A stretch of 48,560 bases of DNA, from the NCBI RefSeq assembly GCF_001040705.1, contig NZ_CVQP01000006.1:1-48560 (forward strand), given 5' to 3'. Of this stretch, positions 1-7,220 are shown piece after piece. Position numbers and translations under genes: made by a program. Numbering within the stretch: the stretch's first letter is position 1; the number at the start of each line of letters is the position of its first letter. The notes beneath the pieces were generated by a model that was given only the letters and a program-made list of their open reading frames with translations, was not told where the DNA came from and searched no databases. The stretch is from Rhodococcus sp. RD6.2. Lineage in GTDB: Bacteria; Actinomycetota; Actinomycetes; Mycobacteriales; Mycobacteriaceae.

Positions 1-612
1 GTACAGATCCATACCCTTACCCGAAGTACAGATGAACCCATCCCCCGCCCGACCCGCATACCGCGCCACCACCGGACCACCCGCCGCGATGTACACCGGA
101 ATCCCACCCTCCGGCACGTCATAGATCGACGCCCCCACCGTCTTGTAGAACTCCCCCTCGAAATCCACCCGGTCACCGGTCCACAACTCCCGCATCAACC
201 GCACCGACTCCCGCAACCGCGCAAACCGCTCCTTGAACTCCGGCCACTCCCCGGAGTAGCCGGTGGCGATCTCGTTGAGCGCCTCACCCGTCCCCACCCC
301 GAGCATCACCCGCCCCGGATACAGGCACCCCATCGTCGCGAACGCCTGCGCAATCACCGCCGGGTTGTACCGAAACGTCGGCGTCAACACACTCGTCCCC
401 AACTGCAGAGTCGACGTCCGCTCCCCCACCGCCGTCATCCACGCCAACGAAAACGGCGCATGACCACCGTTGTGCCGCCACGGCTGAAAATGATCCGACA
501 CCGTCGCCGAATCCATCCCCCGCGACTCCGCCAACACCGCCAACTCCACCAACTCACGCGGACCGAACTGCTCCGCCGACGCCTTGTACCCCAGCTTCAA
601 TGCCACTGTCAT
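1..612 (-). CDS. fgd: F420-dependent glucose-6-phosphate dehydrogenase, C-terminus cut by window edge
   Basis: The enzyme oxidises glucose-6-phosphate to 6-phosphogluconolactone with coenzyme F420, supplying F420H2 to the cell's F420-dependent reductases. The 204 residues in the window belong to the luciferase-like F420 family. They begin [20 protein letters not shown] and include SDHFQPWRH, the run [17 protein letters not shown] and [15 protein letters not shown], which I recognise as near-identical to mycobacterial Fgd1. The ATG at 612 is the only sensible start. The reading frame is open to base 1, so roughly the last 130 residues lie outside the window. It diverges from a DeoR-type regulator at 784. 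Orthology to Fgd1 is very likely; a close paralogue acting on another F420 substrate is possible. Confidence 0.93.
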   Translation of the reverse strand, partial: MTVALKLGYKASAEQFGPRELVELAVLAESRGMDSATVSDHFQPWRHNGGHAPFSLAWMTAVGERTSTLQLGTSVLTPTFRYNPAVIAQAFATMGCLYPGRVMLGVGTGEALNEIATGYSGEWPEFKERFARLRESVRLMRELWTGDRVDFEGEFYKTVGASIYDVPEGGIPVYIAAGGPVVARYAGRAGDGFICTSGKGMDLY

Positions 613-650
613 CCTCCGGTCGGTGGTGCTGCGCGCGGCGGTCGCGCACT

Positions 651-733
651 TGCGCGATTTCGCGCACTAGTTGCCCGTAATCATGCAAAGGGGGTGTTCG
701 GCTGTCAATACGCGAGCAGCAGGCGGCTAGTAT
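651..733. promoter_or_regulatory. fgd/deoR divergent intergenic region with palindrome
   Basis: The 171-bp divergent spacer (613-783) holds a 7-bp inverted repeat (TGCGCGA-TT-TCGCGCA, 651-666) close to the fgd start. It also has a -10-like TAGTAT at 728-733 oriented towards the DeoR gene. Both are seen directly; the roles of operator and promoter are inferred. Confidence 0.4.
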
Positions 734-783
734 CGGCGGGCGTCGCCCACGAAGAAGCCGGTCATCGCCCGAGGAGGAACCGC

Positions 784-1548
784 TTGTCCGCGAGCACCAG
801 ACGACACCAGATACTCGAGCGACTCCTCGCCGACGGCTACGTCGAGGCCAAGACACTCTCGCGTGACCTCGATGTCGACGCGTCGACCATCCGCCGCGAC
901 CTCGACGCCCTCGTCCGCCTCGGCAAGGCGGAACGAACCCACGGTGGCGCGCGGCCGATCGAGGGTGCACACTCCGAAATACCCTATGCGGTAAAGGAAC
1001 ACGTCAGTCGGGACGAGAAGATGGCCATCGCACAGGAGGCGTCCGCACTTGTCAGCGACGGCGACAGCGTCATCCTCGACAGCGGCTCGACCACATATCA
1101 GGTCGCTGCCGCTCTGCGGAACCGGTCGGGGTTGACCGTCATCACCAACGACCTGCGGATCGGGAAGTTCGTGGCGACGTTCCCGGACGTCCGGCTTCTC
1201 GTCGCAGGCGGCGAACTCCTCGGCTCGGTGTTCACCCTCGTCGGCGAGCGGACTGTCGAGTTCCTCTCCGACTACTCCGTCGACTGGACGTTCCTCGGGG
1301 CCGATGCCATCGACCCCGTCGCCGGAATCACCAACACCAACACCCTCGAAATCCCCGTCAAGCGGGCCATGATCGCGGCGGCAGCCCGCACCGCCGTCCT
1401 CGCCGACAGCTCCAAGTTCGGTCAGCGCGCCCTGGCCCGCGTCGCGACGCTCGCGGAGGTGGACGCCATCGTCACGGACGCCGGACTGGACGCCGACGCG
1501 GCCGCACTCTACGGCGACCACCTCCGCAGGGTGGACCTGGCGCCTTAA
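784..1548 (+). CDS. DeoR/GlpR-family transcriptional regulator
   Basis: A 254-residue protein with the DeoR architecture. The N-terminal winged HTH (about residues 5-57, with DASTIRRDLDAL) is followed by a sugar-phosphate-isomerase-like sensor domain carrying ILDSGSTTYQVA and TVITNDLRI. Such proteins usually repress sugar or polyol catabolic genes and respond to a phosphorylated sugar. The start chosen is TTG 784, preceded by AGGAGG about 7 bases upstream and placed right before the HTH. The frame is open back to 460, but that extension is low-complexity Arg/His-rich and overlaps fgd antisense. The gene ends 4 bp inside the convergent SDR gene. Its target is unknown; fgd is an obvious candidate because the promoters face each other. 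Confidence 0.88.
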   Translation: MSASTRRHQILERLLADGYVEAKTLSRDLDVDASTIRRDLDALVRLGKAERTHGGARPIEGAHSEIPYAVKEHVSRDEKMAIAQEASALVSDGDSVILDSGSTTYQVAAALRNRSGLTVITNDLRIGKFVATFPDVRLLVAGGELLGSVFTLVGERTVEFLSDYSVDWTFLGADAIDPVAGITNTNTLEIPVKRAMIAAAARTAVLADSSKFGQRALARVATLAEVDAIVTDAGLDADAAALYGDHLRRVDLAP

Positions 1549-2393
1549 CGCCGAAAACGGACGAACCGGAACAGGTAGGTCGCGATCCGAGTCAGCGGAA
1601 CCGGCCGCGGCCAGGCGTCCGGGCGGAAGTAGGCGTCCGAACCACCGTCGACGAAGACGACACTTCCGCAGAGGAAGTCCGCGGCGTCCGAGAGCATGAA
1701 CACCGCCCAGTCTCCGAGCTGCCCGGCATCACCGAAGCCTCCGACAGGGACGGGGAAGGCCCGGACGGCTTTCGATTCGGTCGGGTTCGAGAGCTGCTCC
1801 TCCAGCAGTGGCGTCATGATCGCGCCGGGCGCGAGCGCGTTGAGGCGAATGCCCGCGCCTGCCCAATCGCCCCGGACGGCGGTGCGGCGAATCCACCTGC
1901 TGACGGCGATCTTCGAGCCCGCGTACATGATCGCGGACGCCCCGCGGCCGAACAGTCGCACGGACTTGACTGCCTTGTCCGCGTCCCCGCCCAGGAGGGC
2001 ACGCACCGTGCGCCGAGGGACGGCGGGGGTGGTCGTGGTCGAGTTGCTGGAGAACACCACCACCTTGGCGGAGGCGGATGCCGCGAGCGCCGACCGCCAT
2101 CCTTCGAGCAGGTCGACGACACCGAAGTAGTTGACCTGCGCGATGACCCTGGGGCGATCCTTGCCGGGTCCCGGCCCGAGACCAGCCGCCAGGACGGCGC
2201 CGTCGAGGCGTCCGTTCACGGCGGCGAGCACCTCACGCACGGCGCGTTGCCGGCCGCTGTCGGTGGACAGATCGGCAACGACGTCAGCTTCCTTGACATC
2301 GACTCCGATGACGGTGTGTCCGGCGGCTCGGAGCTTGTCCGCGACCGCGCGTCCCATACCCGAGGCGGATCCGGTCACCGCGTAGACACCCAC
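1545..2393 (-). CDS. Short-chain dehydrogenase/reductase, 3-alpha-hydroxysteroid dehydrogenase-like
   Basis: A 282-residue classical-type SDR. It has a Rossmann TGSASGMG motif near residue 7, then GVDVKEADVVADLS, which matches the sugar-binding-loop region of the 3-alpha-HSD/carbonyl reductase group. The catalytic YxxxK appears as YAGSK, with an SSNS motif upstream. The C-terminus has VFVDGGSDA. This group reduces ketones or oxidises hydroxyl groups on steroids and other hydrophobic alcohols with NAD(P)H. The start is GTG 2393 with AAGGGGA seven bases upstream. A TetR gene diverges from it across a 17-bp palindrome (2444-2460), so that regulator probably controls it. The substrate cannot be read from the sequence. 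Confidence 0.85.
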   Translation of the reverse strand: MGVYAVTGSASGMGRAVADKLRAAGHTVIGVDVKEADVVADLSTDSGRQRAVREVLAAVNGRLDGAVLAAGLGPGPGKDRPRVIAQVNYFGVVDLLEGWRSALAASASAKVVVFSSNSTTTTPAVPRRTVRALLGGDADKAVKSVRLFGRGASAIMYAGSKIAVSRWIRRTAVRGDWAGAGIRLNALAPGAIMTPLLEEQLSNPTESKAVRAFPVPVGGFGDAGQLGDWAVFMLSDAADFLCGSVVFVDGGSDAYFRPDAWPRPVPLTRIATYLFRFVRFRR

Positions 2394-2443
2394 AGTTGTT
2401 CCCCTTCATACTTTTTCGTGCCACTGTCGCCGTTCGTAGATAT

Positions 2444-2460
2444 TTGACATACTATGCCAA
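2444..2460. promoter_or_regulatory. 17-bp palindrome between SDR and TetR genes (putative operator)
   Basis: TTGACATA-C-TATGCCAA has the symmetric form TTGnCATA-n-TATGnCAA and sits in the 85-bp divergent spacer. Length and position fit a TetR-family operator. Its left end also gives a TTGACA -35-like hexamer for the plus-strand gene. Confidence 0.5.
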
Positions 2461-2478
2461 TAATGGTGTGCTCAGGAC

Positions 2479-3111
2479 GTGAACCGGGAAGACGGCACGA
2501 ACGCGACTCCCTCACCCACGACGACGCGAGGGCGAGGTCGTCCGACGGTGCTCGAACCCGAGGCCGTCGCCGAGACCGCATTCCGCCTGTGGGCGGATCG
2601 CGGCTACTCCGCCACGAGCTGGGCCGACCTCGCGGACGCCACCGGGATCAGCAGCCGCACGCTCATCAGGCATTTCTCGGCGAAGTCGGCGATCGCCTGG
2701 GTCGGTGTCGCATCCGCCACCGCCCGGCTTCGCGAGACCCTTTCCCGCACCGACGATTCGACGCCGCTGTCCGAGGCGGTACGGCGCGCTATCGTCGACT
2801 CCGTCTCTCACGATCCGCGCGTACAGCGCGCGAGCACCGACTGGTTGCGCCTGATCGCCGGCGAGCCCGAACTGTCCGCGATGGCGTCCACTGCCTATCG
2901 ACCGTGGATCACGGAGCTCGCCGGATACATCGGCCGGCGCGCCCCCGAGATGCCGGACGCCGTCGCGCGGGCGCTGGCCACCGCATACCAGGCCGCATCG
3001 TTCGCGGCCCTCTCCGAGTGGGCCGAGGACGGCGGACACGGCGGTCCCGCCGACGCCGTCGACGCGATGCTCCGCTGGATGGACGTCGTATCCGGCTCCC
3101 CCGAACCCTGA
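2479..3111 (+). CDS. TetR-family transcriptional regulator
   Basis: A 210-residue TetR/AcrR protein. The HTH occupies about residues 26-70 and shows AETAFRLWADRGYSATSWAD and ISSRTLIRHFSAKS. The all-alpha C-terminal part is divergent and presumably binds the ligand. The GTG start at 2479 has only a weak CAGGA ribosome site, so a nearby start is not excluded. It diverges from the 3-alpha-HSD-like SDR, with a palindromic site between them. I infer autoregulation and repression of that SDR. Confidence 0.86.
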   Translation: MNREDGTNATPSPTTTRGRGRPTVLEPEAVAETAFRLWADRGYSATSWADLADATGISSRTLIRHFSAKSAIAWVGVASATARLRETLSRTDDSTPLSEAVRRAIVDSVSHDPRVQRASTDWLRLIAGEPELSAMASTAYRPWITELAGYIGRRAPEMPDAVARALATAYQAASFAALSEWAEDGGHGGPADAVDAMLRWMDVVSGSPEP

Positions 3112-3170
3112 CTCCCGGTCACGGCCGCGGGGACGCAGAGATCGTGATGACAACCGCAGGCCAAATCACC

Positions 3171-3197
3171 GAGAACGAGACGAAACGTCTTGCTCTC
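3171..3197. terminator. Hairpin between convergent TetR genes
   Basis: A 12-bp stem with two mismatches (3171-3182 against 3186-3197) and an AAA loop lies between the two convergent genes and touches the stop codon of the minus-strand gene. Its strength is modest. Confidence 0.4.
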
Positions 3198-3867
3198 AAT
3201 GAGGTTCGACGGTCTCCACCATCGGAACCAGGTATCGCCGCGCGATGGCAGTGAGTTGCTCGTCGTCGTCGAGGTCGACGATCTGACTCGGCACCATCAG
3301 GAACGAGGCGGAGATCCGCACCATCAACTCGGCGGTGAGGTCGGTGTCGAGGTCGGCGGTGATGTTGCCCGCCTCCTGCTCGCGATGGAGCTGACCGGCG
3401 ACGAACTCCCGCACAGCCGCGAGGGTGCGTCCGTCGTCACCGACGATGGAGCCGAGCAAACTCGGCTCGGAATCGAGGAGTCCACCGATGAGCGGGTTGC
3501 GGGAGATGGCCCGAAGTGAGCTGACGAATCCGAAGACGATGCGATCGGCGACGGTCTTGGCACTGGTGATGTCGACGATGTACTGCTCGAAGTAGCGGCG
3601 GAACTCGCGGTGGATCACCTGCTCGACGAGAACGTCCTTCGTCGCGAATCTCCGATAGAGCGTGATGCGGGAGAGGTTGGCGCGCTTGGCCACCTCTTCC
3701 ATCGACGTGCGCTGGATGCCGGTGCGACTGAACTGCTCGTAGGCGGCGTCGAGCAGGCGAGCGCGCACGGAGTCGGCCTCGTCGGCCTGCTCGACGGCAT
3801 CGACATACGCACGTTCGAGCAATGAGCGGGCGGTGGACGGGTCGTCACCGGGCGGAGCGGGTTCCAC
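3196..3867 (-). CDS. lcpR: TetR-family regulator divergent from lcp (LcpR-like)
   Basis: A 223-residue TetR protein. The HTH lies near residues 30-75, with LLDAAYEQFSRTGIQRTSME and LSRITLYRRFATKD, and a longer ligand domain follows. The start chosen is GTG 3867 because an exact AGGAGG (complement of 3873-3878) lies five bases upstream. The frame is open to 4035, but that extension would run through the operator repeat. TetR regulators adjacent to lcp (LcpR) are described in rubber-degrading actinobacteria. By position and family I infer this is that repressor, relieved by a rubber-derived product. The name rests on context, not on sequence I could compare. Confidence 0.75.
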   Translation of the reverse strand: MEPAPPGDDPSTARSLLERAYVDAVEQADEADSVRARLLDAAYEQFSRTGIQRTSMEEVAKRANLSRITLYRRFATKDVLVEQVIHREFRRYFEQYIVDITSAKTVADRIVFGFVSSLRAISRNPLIGGLLDSEPSLLGSIVGDDGRTLAAVREFVAGQLHREQEAGNITADLDTDLTAELMVRISASFLMVPSQIVDLDDDEQLTAIARRYLVPMVETVEPH

Positions 3868-3952
3868 AAGCACCTCCTGGAGCGCCGTCTGATCGTATCC
3901 GCCCCGTGTCGTGGCCAACCAATTCCCTCTCTTGTGGCCCGGATCACATGCT

Positions 3953-3989
3953 GATACAAAGATACAAAGAAACGCTCTTTGTATCTTTG
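3953..3989. promoter_or_regulatory. lcpR/lcp operator: 13-bp inverted repeat plus direct repeat
   Basis: A perfect inverted repeat has 13-bp arms (CAAAGATACAAAG at 3957-3969, complement at 3977-3989) and a 7-bp spacer. The half-site GATACAAAG is also repeated directly at 3953-3961 and 3961-3969. It lies 45 bp before the lcp ATG and 86 bp before the regulator's start. It is AT-rich in an otherwise GC-rich region, as expected of a TetR operator overlapping a promoter. Confidence 0.75.
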
Positions 3990-4033
3990 CACCACTCTTC
4001 GCGACATCTCGGCATCGACAATGGGGGTCACAC

Positions 4034-5263
4034 ATGGATCAGCTCAACCGGCGCACCGTCTTGAAGGCGGGCGGGACACTGGGCGCAGTCGGCGCCCTCG
4101 CGATGGCGGCACCCGCGGGGGCTCGCCCCCTGTGGACGTGGTCACCGAAGGGATCGGTCATCGGAACCGGAACCGGGGCAGATCCCCGAACCGTGTGGGA
4201 CACCGAGGCCGACCCCCTGGTCGCGTCACTCTTCGCCCGCGGTGCGGTACCGAAAGTCAATGCGCTGCTACGCAATTGGAACAAGAACGGACAGCCGTTG
4301 CCGGACGGGCTGCCCGCAGACCTGCACGACTTCCTCGAACGCCACCGTCAACTCCCCGCGTGGGCCGACCCGGGCAAGTTCGCCGCCGCCGCGAGGTTCA
4401 ACCAGAAGCGCGGCCTCTACCTCGGAGTCCTCTACGGCTTCGCCAGCGGCATGATGAGCACCGTCATCCCGAAGGAAGCGCTGGCGGTCTACTACTCCAA
4501 GGGTGGCGCGAACATGAAGCGCCGCATCTCCCGGACAGCGAAACTCGGCTACGACGTCGGCACCCCGAACGCCTTCCAGCCCGACGGCGAGATGATCGTG
4601 ACCAGCCTCAAGACGCGCCTGGTGCACGCCGCTGTCCGGCATCTGCTTCCGCAGTCACCGCACTGGACCAACGCGGCACCCGAGGGCATTCCGATCAGCC
4701 AGCACGACATGATGGTCACGTGGCACAGTCTGCCCACGACGGTCATGCGAACCCTCAAGGAGTGGAAGGTCTCGATCCCCGCCGCGGAGTCCGAGGGGTT
4801 CCTGCACACATGGCAGCTGAGCGCCCACATGCTCGGCATCGAAGATCAGTACATCCCATCGACGTGGAACGAAGCCGAATCCCAGGCCACGCAGGTGCTC
4901 GACCCGATCCTCGCGCCCACCCCGGAAGGCATCAAGCTCGCCGACACCCTCCTCGACCTCGGCGCCGGACTCGACTTCACCCTGCTGAGCCGGCCCATAC
5001 TCGGTGCTCTGACCCGATTCATGCTCGGCGACGAGGTCGCGGACTGGCTGCACATCCCCCGCGAGCTCCTCTGGGGCGGCCTCCTCGACACCGCTTGGGG
5101 TCCGTTCATCGCCGTTCGCGAGGGCCTGCTCCCGGTCCCGCTCGCCCCGGAGGCGTATTGGATGTTCGACGAGTTCCTCCGACAGTTCGTGCTGCTCTAC
5201 ATGAGCGAACTGCGACCGATCAAGATCGAGATCCCCGAATTCAACAACCCGAACCTGCGCTGA
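4034..5263 (+). CDS. lcp: Latex clearing protein (rubber oxygenase), Tat-exported
   Basis: A 409-residue b-type-haem dioxygenase of the Lcp/DUF2236 family. It cleaves cis-1,4-polyisoprene outside the cell into oligo-isoprenoids with aldehyde and ketone ends. The N-terminus is a Tat signal (NRRTVLKAG, then a hydrophobic stretch ending AAPAGA near residue 30). Counting from ATG 4034, the residues I know to be functional in the Streptomyces K30 enzyme fall at the same numbers: E148, R164, T168, R195, H198 (axial haem ligand) and R202. The start sits at the signal peptide; the frame is open upstream to 3911 but crosses the operator. A TetR gene diverges from it and a hairpin follows. Confidence 0.95.
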   Translation: MDQLNRRTVLKAGGTLGAVGALAMAAPAGARPLWTWSPKGSVIGTGTGADPRTVWDTEADPLVASLFARGAVPKVNALLRNWNKNGQPLPDGLPADLHDFLERHRQLPAWADPGKFAAAARFNQKRGLYLGVLYGFASGMMSTVIPKEALAVYYSKGGANMKRRISRTAKLGYDVGTPNAFQPDGEMIVTSLKTRLVHAAVRHLLPQSPHWTNAAPEGIPISQHDMMVTWHSLPTTVMRTLKEWKVSIPAAESEGFLHTWQLSAHMLGIEDQYIPSTWNEAESQATQVLDPILAPTPEGIKLADTLLDLGAGLDFTLLSRPILGALTRFMLGDEVADWLHIPRELLWGGLLDTAWGPFIAVREGLLPVPLAPEAYWMFDEFLRQFVLLYMSELRPIKIEIPEFNNPNLR

Positions 5264-5319
5264 CCGGCGCGGCCCACCGCGGAGGCACCCGAACCGTCCG
5301 CGGCGTGGCCGCCCACGAC

Positions 5320-5359
5320 CCACGATGTGAGGGAAGCCCTCGCCTCCCTCACATCGTGG
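5320..5359. terminator. Bidirectional terminator between lcp and SDR
   Basis: A perfect 15-bp stem (CCACGATGTGAGGGA at 5320-5334, complement at 5345-5359) with a 10-base loop lies between convergent genes. Confidence 0.75.
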
Positions 5360-5395
5360 ACTCCACGAACGACGCAGGCGTGCGCGGCGTTTCGG

Positions 5396-6193
5396 TCAGT
5401 AGTAGACGGCTCCGGGCACACCACCGCCAGCCGCGACGGCGTCGCCGGTGATGGCGATGCTGCGCGGCGACGCTAGGAAGGTGACGACGTCGGCAACCTC
5501 CGACGCGTCGACGAGGCGTCGAATCGAGTTGGTGGCGATACCGTCCTCGAGTTCCTCGACGGTGACGCCGTCGATCCTGGCCTGTTCGGTGAATCGTTCG
5601 GTCAGCCGTTCGGTGCGGGTGCGCCCGGGGTGGACCACCGTCACGTTGACGCCGTGCGGACCGAGCTCGTCCGCGAGGTTCTTCGTCAGCGCGGCGACAC
5701 TGACGTTGCGGATGGTCTGCGCAATCGAACTCGCCTGCCGTGCACCGAGTCCGCTGATGTTGACGATCCTGCCCCAGCCCTGCTCTACGAAGTGCGGTGC
5801 CACGGCTCTCGCGGTGCGCAGGTAGCCGAGAACCTTGATCTCCACTTCCCCGCGAACCACGTCGTCGGTGGTGGAGTCGAAATCGGTTGGCTTGCCCGCA
5901 CTCCACGGAGTCGCGGCAGCGTTCACGAGGATGTCCACACCCCCGAACTCGTCGACGGTGCGCTGCACGAGCGCACGGACCGCGTCCTCGTCGCCGGTGT
6001 CGGTGGGAACGGCGACGACGCGGCGGCCGGTCTCCTGCGCAAGTTCCTTCGCGGCGAGTTCGAGCGCTTCCGGATCGCGGGCGGCGATCACCACGTCGAC
6101 GCCTTCGAGTGCGAGCCCCCGGGCGACGGCCCGCCCGATTCCCCGGCTGCCGCCGGTGACGATCGCTCGCTTGCCATCCAGTCCCAGATCCAT
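5396..6193 (-). CDS. SDR-fold protein lacking the catalytic YxxxK
   Basis: A 265-residue SDR. The Rossmann part is intact (IVTGGSRGIGRAVA near residue 11, AARDPEALE, ILVNAAATPW), and so is the GRIVNISG strand. Aligning ALTKNLADELGPHGVNV with ordinary SDRs puts Gln and Asn where the catalytic Tyr and Lys belong (IAQTIRNVS instead of YxxxK). It may therefore bind nucleotide without normal SDR catalysis, or use other residues. The C-terminus ends AVAAGGGVPGAVYY. It lies downstream of, and in the same direction as, the HadB/HadA-like pair, 122 bp away. A 15-bp palindrome sits upstream of its start. The function is unknown. Confidence 0.83.
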   Translation of the reverse strand: MDLGLDGKRAIVTGGSRGIGRAVARGLALEGVDVVIAARDPEALELAAKELAQETGRRVVAVPTDTGDEDAVRALVQRTVDEFGGVDILVNAAATPWSAGKPTDFDSTTDDVVRGEVEIKVLGYLRTARAVAPHFVEQGWGRIVNISGLGARQASSIAQTIRNVSVAALTKNLADELGPHGVNVTVVHPGRTRTERLTERFTEQARIDGVTVEELEDGIATNSIRRLVDASEVADVVTFLASPRSIAITGDAVAAGGGVPGAVYY

Positions 6194-6272
6194 ACGCCCG
6201 CACCCTTCGTGAAGTCACCGTTGGTGTTGCCCCGTCGAACGTAGGCCGCGCCGGTTGCCCGGTCACGCCTTC

Positions 6273-6287
6273 CGTTCACGGTGAACG
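6273..6287. promoter_or_regulatory. 15-bp palindrome upstream of the SDR-like gene
   Basis: CGTTCAC-G-GTGAACG is a perfect palindrome with 7-bp arms, 80 bp upstream of the SDR start at 6193. It is a putative operator; the binding protein is unknown. Confidence 0.4.
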
Positions 6288-6315
6288 CAACCGCGTACCC
6301 GTGAAGCGCGCAGGC

Positions 6316-6744
6316 TCAGTCGCGTAGTTGCACGAGTGCCTGCGTCTTGCCGAGCACGGTCTGCCCGCCGTGACCGACGGTGATGTCGAGTCGGGCGGTG
6401 CGGGCCTCGGCGTCGAGTCGGCCCACCTTCACCGACACCGACACGGCAGCGCCGTCGAACGGGTCGACGACGACCGGCCGCGTGAAGCGGGTCTCGTAGG
6501 ACACGACGGTGGACGGGTCCCCGATCCAGTCGACGACGACCTGCAGTGCGACACCCGCGGTCAGCATGCCGTGCGCGAGAACCCCCGGCAGGCCGACCTT
6601 CGCCGCGACGGCGTCGTTGTAGTGGATCGGGTTCGTGTCCCCGGACGCACCCGCATAGCGGACGAGGTCCTCACGCGTGAGGACCAGGTCGGACTTGGCG
6701 ACGATGGTCCCGACCTCGAGTTCGGCGAACTTCGGGGCGCTCAT
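6316..6744 (-). CDS. HadB-like MaoC hydratase (catalytic subunit)
   Basis: A 142-residue hot-dog protein resembling mycobacterial HadB, the catalytic half of the (3R)-hydroxyacyl-ACP dehydratase of FAS-II. The hydratase motif AGASGDTNPIHYND places Asp36 and His41 at the positions of the known catalytic pair, followed by LAHGMLTAGVA. It overlaps the upstream HadA-like gene by four bases (ATGA), indicating co-translation and a heterodimer. A close relative acting on acyl-CoA thioesters is equally possible. The neighbours here are not the usual ribosomal/secE region, so I take it as a second copy, not the housekeeping hadAB; that is inference. Confidence 0.85.
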   Translation of the reverse strand: MSAPKFAELEVGTIVAKSDLVLTREDLVRYAGASGDTNPIHYNDAVAAKVGLPGVLAHGMLTAGVALQVVVDWIGDPSTVVSYETRFTRPVVVDPFDGAAVSVSVKVGRLDAEARTARLDITVGHGGQTVLGKTQALVQLRD

Positions 6745-7190
6745 GCGTCATCTCCTCGAACGAGCAGGGTGGAGCTGATGGTCGCAACCCGTTCGCCGTC
6801 GGCGTCCTCGATCGCGAAGACAGTGGTCAGGAGGGCATTGCCCGCACGCTCGGTCACCTCGGTCACGGTCATCGTCGTGGAGAGTTCGTCCCCCGCGACG
6901 ATGGGACGCCGATGCTCGATCTTCTCGGAGCCGTGGACGACCCGACTGGGTTCGAGATGCACGTCGGGGTCGTCCACGAGCTGGAGCACCGCCCTGCCCT
7001 GCATGACGGACGTGAATGTCGTCGGTGCGATGACGTCGCCGAATCCGGCGGCGCGGGCGGCGTCGACGTCGTGGTGCAGCGGGTTCTCGGAGCGCAATGC
7101 GCGAGCGAACTCGCGGATCTTCTCGCGACCGACGAGGTAGCGCTGCGGCGGGAACACGCGTCCCGCGAGGTCAGGGCTGACTACTGGCAT
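6741..7190 (-). CDS. HadA-like hot-dog dehydratase subunit
   Basis: A 149-residue protein of the HadA/UPF0336 type: VGREKIREFARAL near the N-terminus, APTTFTSVM in the middle and KIEHRRPIVAGDELSTTMTV in the second half. It lacks the catalytic Asp/His motif of its partner and would supply the substrate-binding half of the heterodimer. ATG 7190 is preferred over GTG 7196. A TACGCT -10 element ends seven bases before it, so the message is probably leaderless. The gene starts an operon with the HadB-like gene. Confidence 0.83.
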   Translation of the reverse strand: MPVVSPDLAGRVFPPQRYLVGREKIREFARALRSENPLHHDVDAARAAGFGDVIAPTTFTSVMQGRAVLQLVDDPDVHLEPSRVVHGSEKIEHRRPIVAGDELSTTMTVTEVTERAGNALLTTVFAIEDADGERVATISSTLLVRGDDA

Positions 7191-7196
7191 CGCCAC

Positions 7197-7202
7197 AGCG
7201 TA
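7197..7202 (-). promoter_or_regulatory. -10 element of a leaderless promoter for the hadA-like gene
   Basis: TACGCT on the minus strand is followed by six bases and then the ATG at 7190. This spacing puts the transcription start on the start codon, a common arrangement in actinobacteria. Confidence 0.5.
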
Positions 7203-7220
7203 GCGGCGGTCCGGAACGCA

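Noticed and set aside
460-783. N-terminal extension of the DeoR gene back to 460
   Set aside because: The extension is Arg/His-rich, runs antisense to fgd and through the promoter, and the HTH begins just after the TTG 784 with a good ribosome site.
3868-4035. Upstream extension of the lcpR-like gene to 4035
   Set aside because: It would place the operator repeat inside the coding region. GTG 3867 has an exact AGGAGG at ideal spacing.
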